A stretch of 5,991 nt of DNA from JBQCEE01 sp051960575 (GTDB lineage Bacteria; Actinomycetota; Actinomycetes; Mycobacteriales; Jatrophihabitantaceae). Shown in pieces: positions 5,111-5,991 of the stretch; the first letter of the stretch is position 1; each line of letters begins with the position of its first letter. The notes under the pieces were generated by a model, which did no database searches, had not been told where the DNA came from, and saw only the letters and a list, made by a program, of their open reading frames with translations. The position numbers and the translations under genes were made by a program. The DNA lies in contig NZ_JBQCEE010000311.1 of NCBI RefSeq assembly GCF_051960575.1, forward strand, positions 1-5,991, written 5' to 3'.

Positions 5111-5991
5111 ATGGCGGGGTACGAGGTCGTCGGGCGCGTCGCGTCAACACGGTCCGGTGCCGTCTGGAAGGCGCGGGATGTCGCGCTCGACCGGTTCGTG
5201 GCGCTCAAGCAGGTCGAGCCGGACGGCGTCGAGCGCGAGGCTGCGGCGCTCGCCGCCCTCGCGTCCGAGCACATCGTCGAGATCTACGGCGTCGTGCACG
5301 ACGGCGGCGACACCTACCTGGCCGAACAGTGGGTCGACGGGGCGCCGCTGAGCGTCGTGGCCCGGACGGCGGGCACGATGTCGCCGCAGCAGGCGCTCGG
5401 CGTCGTGCGCGGGGTGCTGCGCGGGCTCGTGGTCACGCACGCGGCCGGGCTCGTGCACGGCGACGTCTCGCTCGGCAACGTCCTCGTGGCCGTCGACGGG
5501 CACGCGACCCTGATCGACTTCGGGTCGGTCGTCCGCGCCGGCGCGGCAGCAGGTCCGTCGACCGGTGCCTTCGCCGCGCCCGAGGTGCGGGCCGGCGGGG
5601 CGGTGAGCCCCGCGTCGGACGTGTGGTCGGTGGCCGCGGTGCTGGTGACCCTGCTGCAGGGAACCGTGTCGGCGGCGATCACCACCCGTGGGGTCGACGC
5701 CGGGCTCCGGCCGGTGCTCGACCGCGCGCTCGCCGACGCGCCGACCGCTCGCTATCCGGACGCCGCCGCCTTCCTCGCCGCGCTCGAGGGGGCCGCCGAA
5801 CGCCGCTACGGCACCGCATGGTGGACGCAGGCCGGCCTCGGCGCATTGGCCGCCGCCGGTACCGCCGAGCTGCTGACGCCGGGCGAGGGCGCACCGTTCC
5901 GCGGGCGACCCGAGGCGCTCCTCGGCGCCGCGGTGATCGGCGCCGCGACGCCCGACCCGCCGGTGGCACGACCGGTCGCCGACCCCGTGCC
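5111..5991 (+). CDS. Atypical Ser/Thr protein kinase-like protein, paralogue of the 2317 gene (runs off the right edge)
   Basis: The frame is open from the ATG at 5111 to the window end, giving 293 residues with no stop. It begins YEVVGRVASTRSGAVWKARD, matching the kinase-like protein at 2317 throughout its kinase domain. Retained residues are K33, E43, D118 of HGD, N123, DFG (136-138), APE (157-159) and alpha-F D170. The same departures recur: ASTRSG in the glycine loop, HGDVSLGN with S120 for the catalytic-loop Lys, and an alpha-G region about 20 residues short. The shared AWWTQAGLGALA (236-247) follows, but here the next stretch contains Glu and Pro and does not look like a membrane span; any membrane or sensor part lies beyond the edge. 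GGCGG at 5097-5101 is nine bases before this ATG. An in-frame GTG at 5102 is an alternative start adding three residues. It is divergent from the canonical kinase, with a 78-base gap. It may be a pseudokinase or a low-activity kinase. Confidence 0.87.
   Translation, partial: MAGYEVVGRVASTRSGAVWKARDVALDRFVALKQVEPDGVEREAAALAALASEHIVEIYGVVHDGGDTYLAEQWVDGAPLSVVARTAGTMSPQQALGVVRGVLRGLVVTHAAGLVHGDVSLGNVLVAVDGHATLIDFGSVVRAGAAAGPSTGAFAAPEVRAGGAVSPASDVWSVAAVLVTLLQGTVSAAITTRGVDAGLRPVLDRALADAPTARYPDAAAFLAALEGAAERRYGTAWWTQAGLGALAAAGTAELLTPGEGAPFRGRPEALLGAAVIGAATPDPPVARPVADPV

Noticed and set aside
5144..5503. Minus-strand frame resembling the antisense frame at the first kinase-like gene
   Set aside because: The two antisense products look alike only because the sense genes are paralogues; this strengthens the sense call rather than supporting a separate gene.

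Overview
The window is very GC-rich, with G or C at most third codon positions, GTG as well as ATG starts, an F420-dependent oxidoreductase, PknB-type Ser/Thr kinases and few clear Shine-Dalgarno sequences. All of this points to an actinobacterium. The exact genus cannot be read from the sequence. Coding density is high, no gap exceeds 80 bases, and I see no RNA genes, mobile elements or CRISPR arrays.

Layout: (1) 1-501, minus strand: two overlapping genes for small membrane-anchored proteins of unknown function, the second running off the left edge. (2) 502-579: a short divergent intergenic region with a 14-base site that fits the KstR operator consensus TnnAACnnGTTnnA exactly. It overlaps a probable leaderless promoter of the next gene. 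(3) 580-2301, plus strand: a DHRS1-like short-chain dehydrogenase/reductase and a luciferase-like F420-dependent oxidoreductase of the Rv2161c type, probably one transcription unit. (4) 2317-3921, plus strand: an atypical membrane Ser/Thr kinase-like protein with a four-cysteine C-terminal domain, only 15 bases behind the oxidoreductase. (5) 3941-5032, minus strand: a canonical PknB-type kinase with a C-terminal membrane tail and no sensor domain. (6) 5111 to the right edge, plus strand: a second atypical kinase-like protein, paralogous to the one in (4).

Two points stand out. The KstR-like site in front of two redox enzymes suggests a role in sterol, steroid or other acyl-CoA-linked lipid catabolism. 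The two atypical kinase-like proteins share the same departures from the kinase norm: degenerate glycine loop, HGD in place of HRD, serine in place of the catalytic-loop lysine, and a deleted alpha-G region. They flank a fully canonical kinase on the opposite strand. A regulatory relationship, with pseudokinase-like proteins paired with an active kinase, is possible but is only inference.
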